From the NCBI RefSeq assembly GCF_900107245.1, contig NZ_FNPG01000021.1, positions 1 to 63,203 of the forward strand: 63,203 nt of DNA, read 5' to 3'. The notes below the pieces were generated by a model. It saw only the letters and a list, made by a program, of their open reading frames with translations. It searched no databases and was not told the origin of the DNA. Shown in pieces: positions 63,182 to 63,203 of this stretch. The stretch is from Lachnobacterium bovis DSM 14045 (GTDB taxonomy: Bacteria > Bacillota > Clostridia > Lachnospirales > Lachnospiraceae). Made by a program: the position numbers and the translations under genes. How positions within the stretch are numbered: the stretch's first letter is position 1; each line of letters starts with the position of its first letter.

Positions 63182-63203
63182 CTAAAACAGCATTAATACA
63201 TTT

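Overview
The window is AT-rich DNA from a Firmicute, most likely a motile, anaerobic member of the Lachnospiraceae. The reasons are the 5' end of a 16S rRNA gene at the left edge, a large Gram-positive SRP RNA, T-box and tetrahydrofolate riboswitches, the dnaX-ebfC-recR block, a reverse rubrerythrin and two chemoreceptors. I cannot name the species from the sequence. Most genes lie on the minus strand, so the window reads right to left.

Left part (1-20.7 kb): mostly housekeeping. The 16S gene start has two tandem promoters and is preceded by an unusual stretch with almost no C on the plus strand. Next come dnaX-ebfC-recR, a 6-phosphofructokinase, a CarD-like protein, a small alarmone synthetase, an Rrf2 regulator-mnmA-cysK sulfur group, a NudC-type Nudix enzyme, SRP RNA, tadA, a rubrerythrin with a PerR-like operator, tRNA-Ser(UGA), a DEAD-box helicase, a GGDEF protein and rsmA.

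Middle (20.8-48.7 kb): transport and metabolism. A mannose-family PTS operon (IIAB, IIC, IID, DUF956) is divergent from a plus-strand transcription unit. That unit starts with a clear BglG/LicT-type antiterminator (RAT) overlapping a large terminator, but the gene behind it is an unrecognised two-helix membrane protein, not a sugar gene. Further left-reading genes are a chemoreceptor, a Cd/Zn-type P-ATPase with a separate HMA protein, metG behind a Met T-box, folT behind a THF riboswitch next to a pterin-type metallo-beta-lactamase, uraA, a PspC-DNA alkylation repair pair, an ArsB-like permease, a second chemoreceptor, a ZIP transporter, a divergent peptide deformylase and an alanine symporter.

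Right part (48.8-63.2 kb): an accessory zone full of gene decay. Plus-strand remnants at 48.96-50.32 kb are an internally deleted, inverted copy of the intact three-gene MacB-like ABC exporter operon at 59.46-62.48 kb. The intact operon sits just downstream of a small secreted, bacteriocin-like protein and a strongly structured RNA leader at the window edge. Between the two copies are a polar amino-acid ABC importer, an ABC cassette with a small LRR protein behind a frameshifted LytTR response regulator, a broken crcB fluoride-channel gene and a YczE-type membrane protein.

The best leads for undescribed biology are the orphan RAT switch (25.66-25.83 kb), the secreted protein/ABC exporter with its structured leader and decayed twin, the LRR-ABC cassette, and the start-site hairpin with an in-frame mini-ORF at the ZIP transporter.
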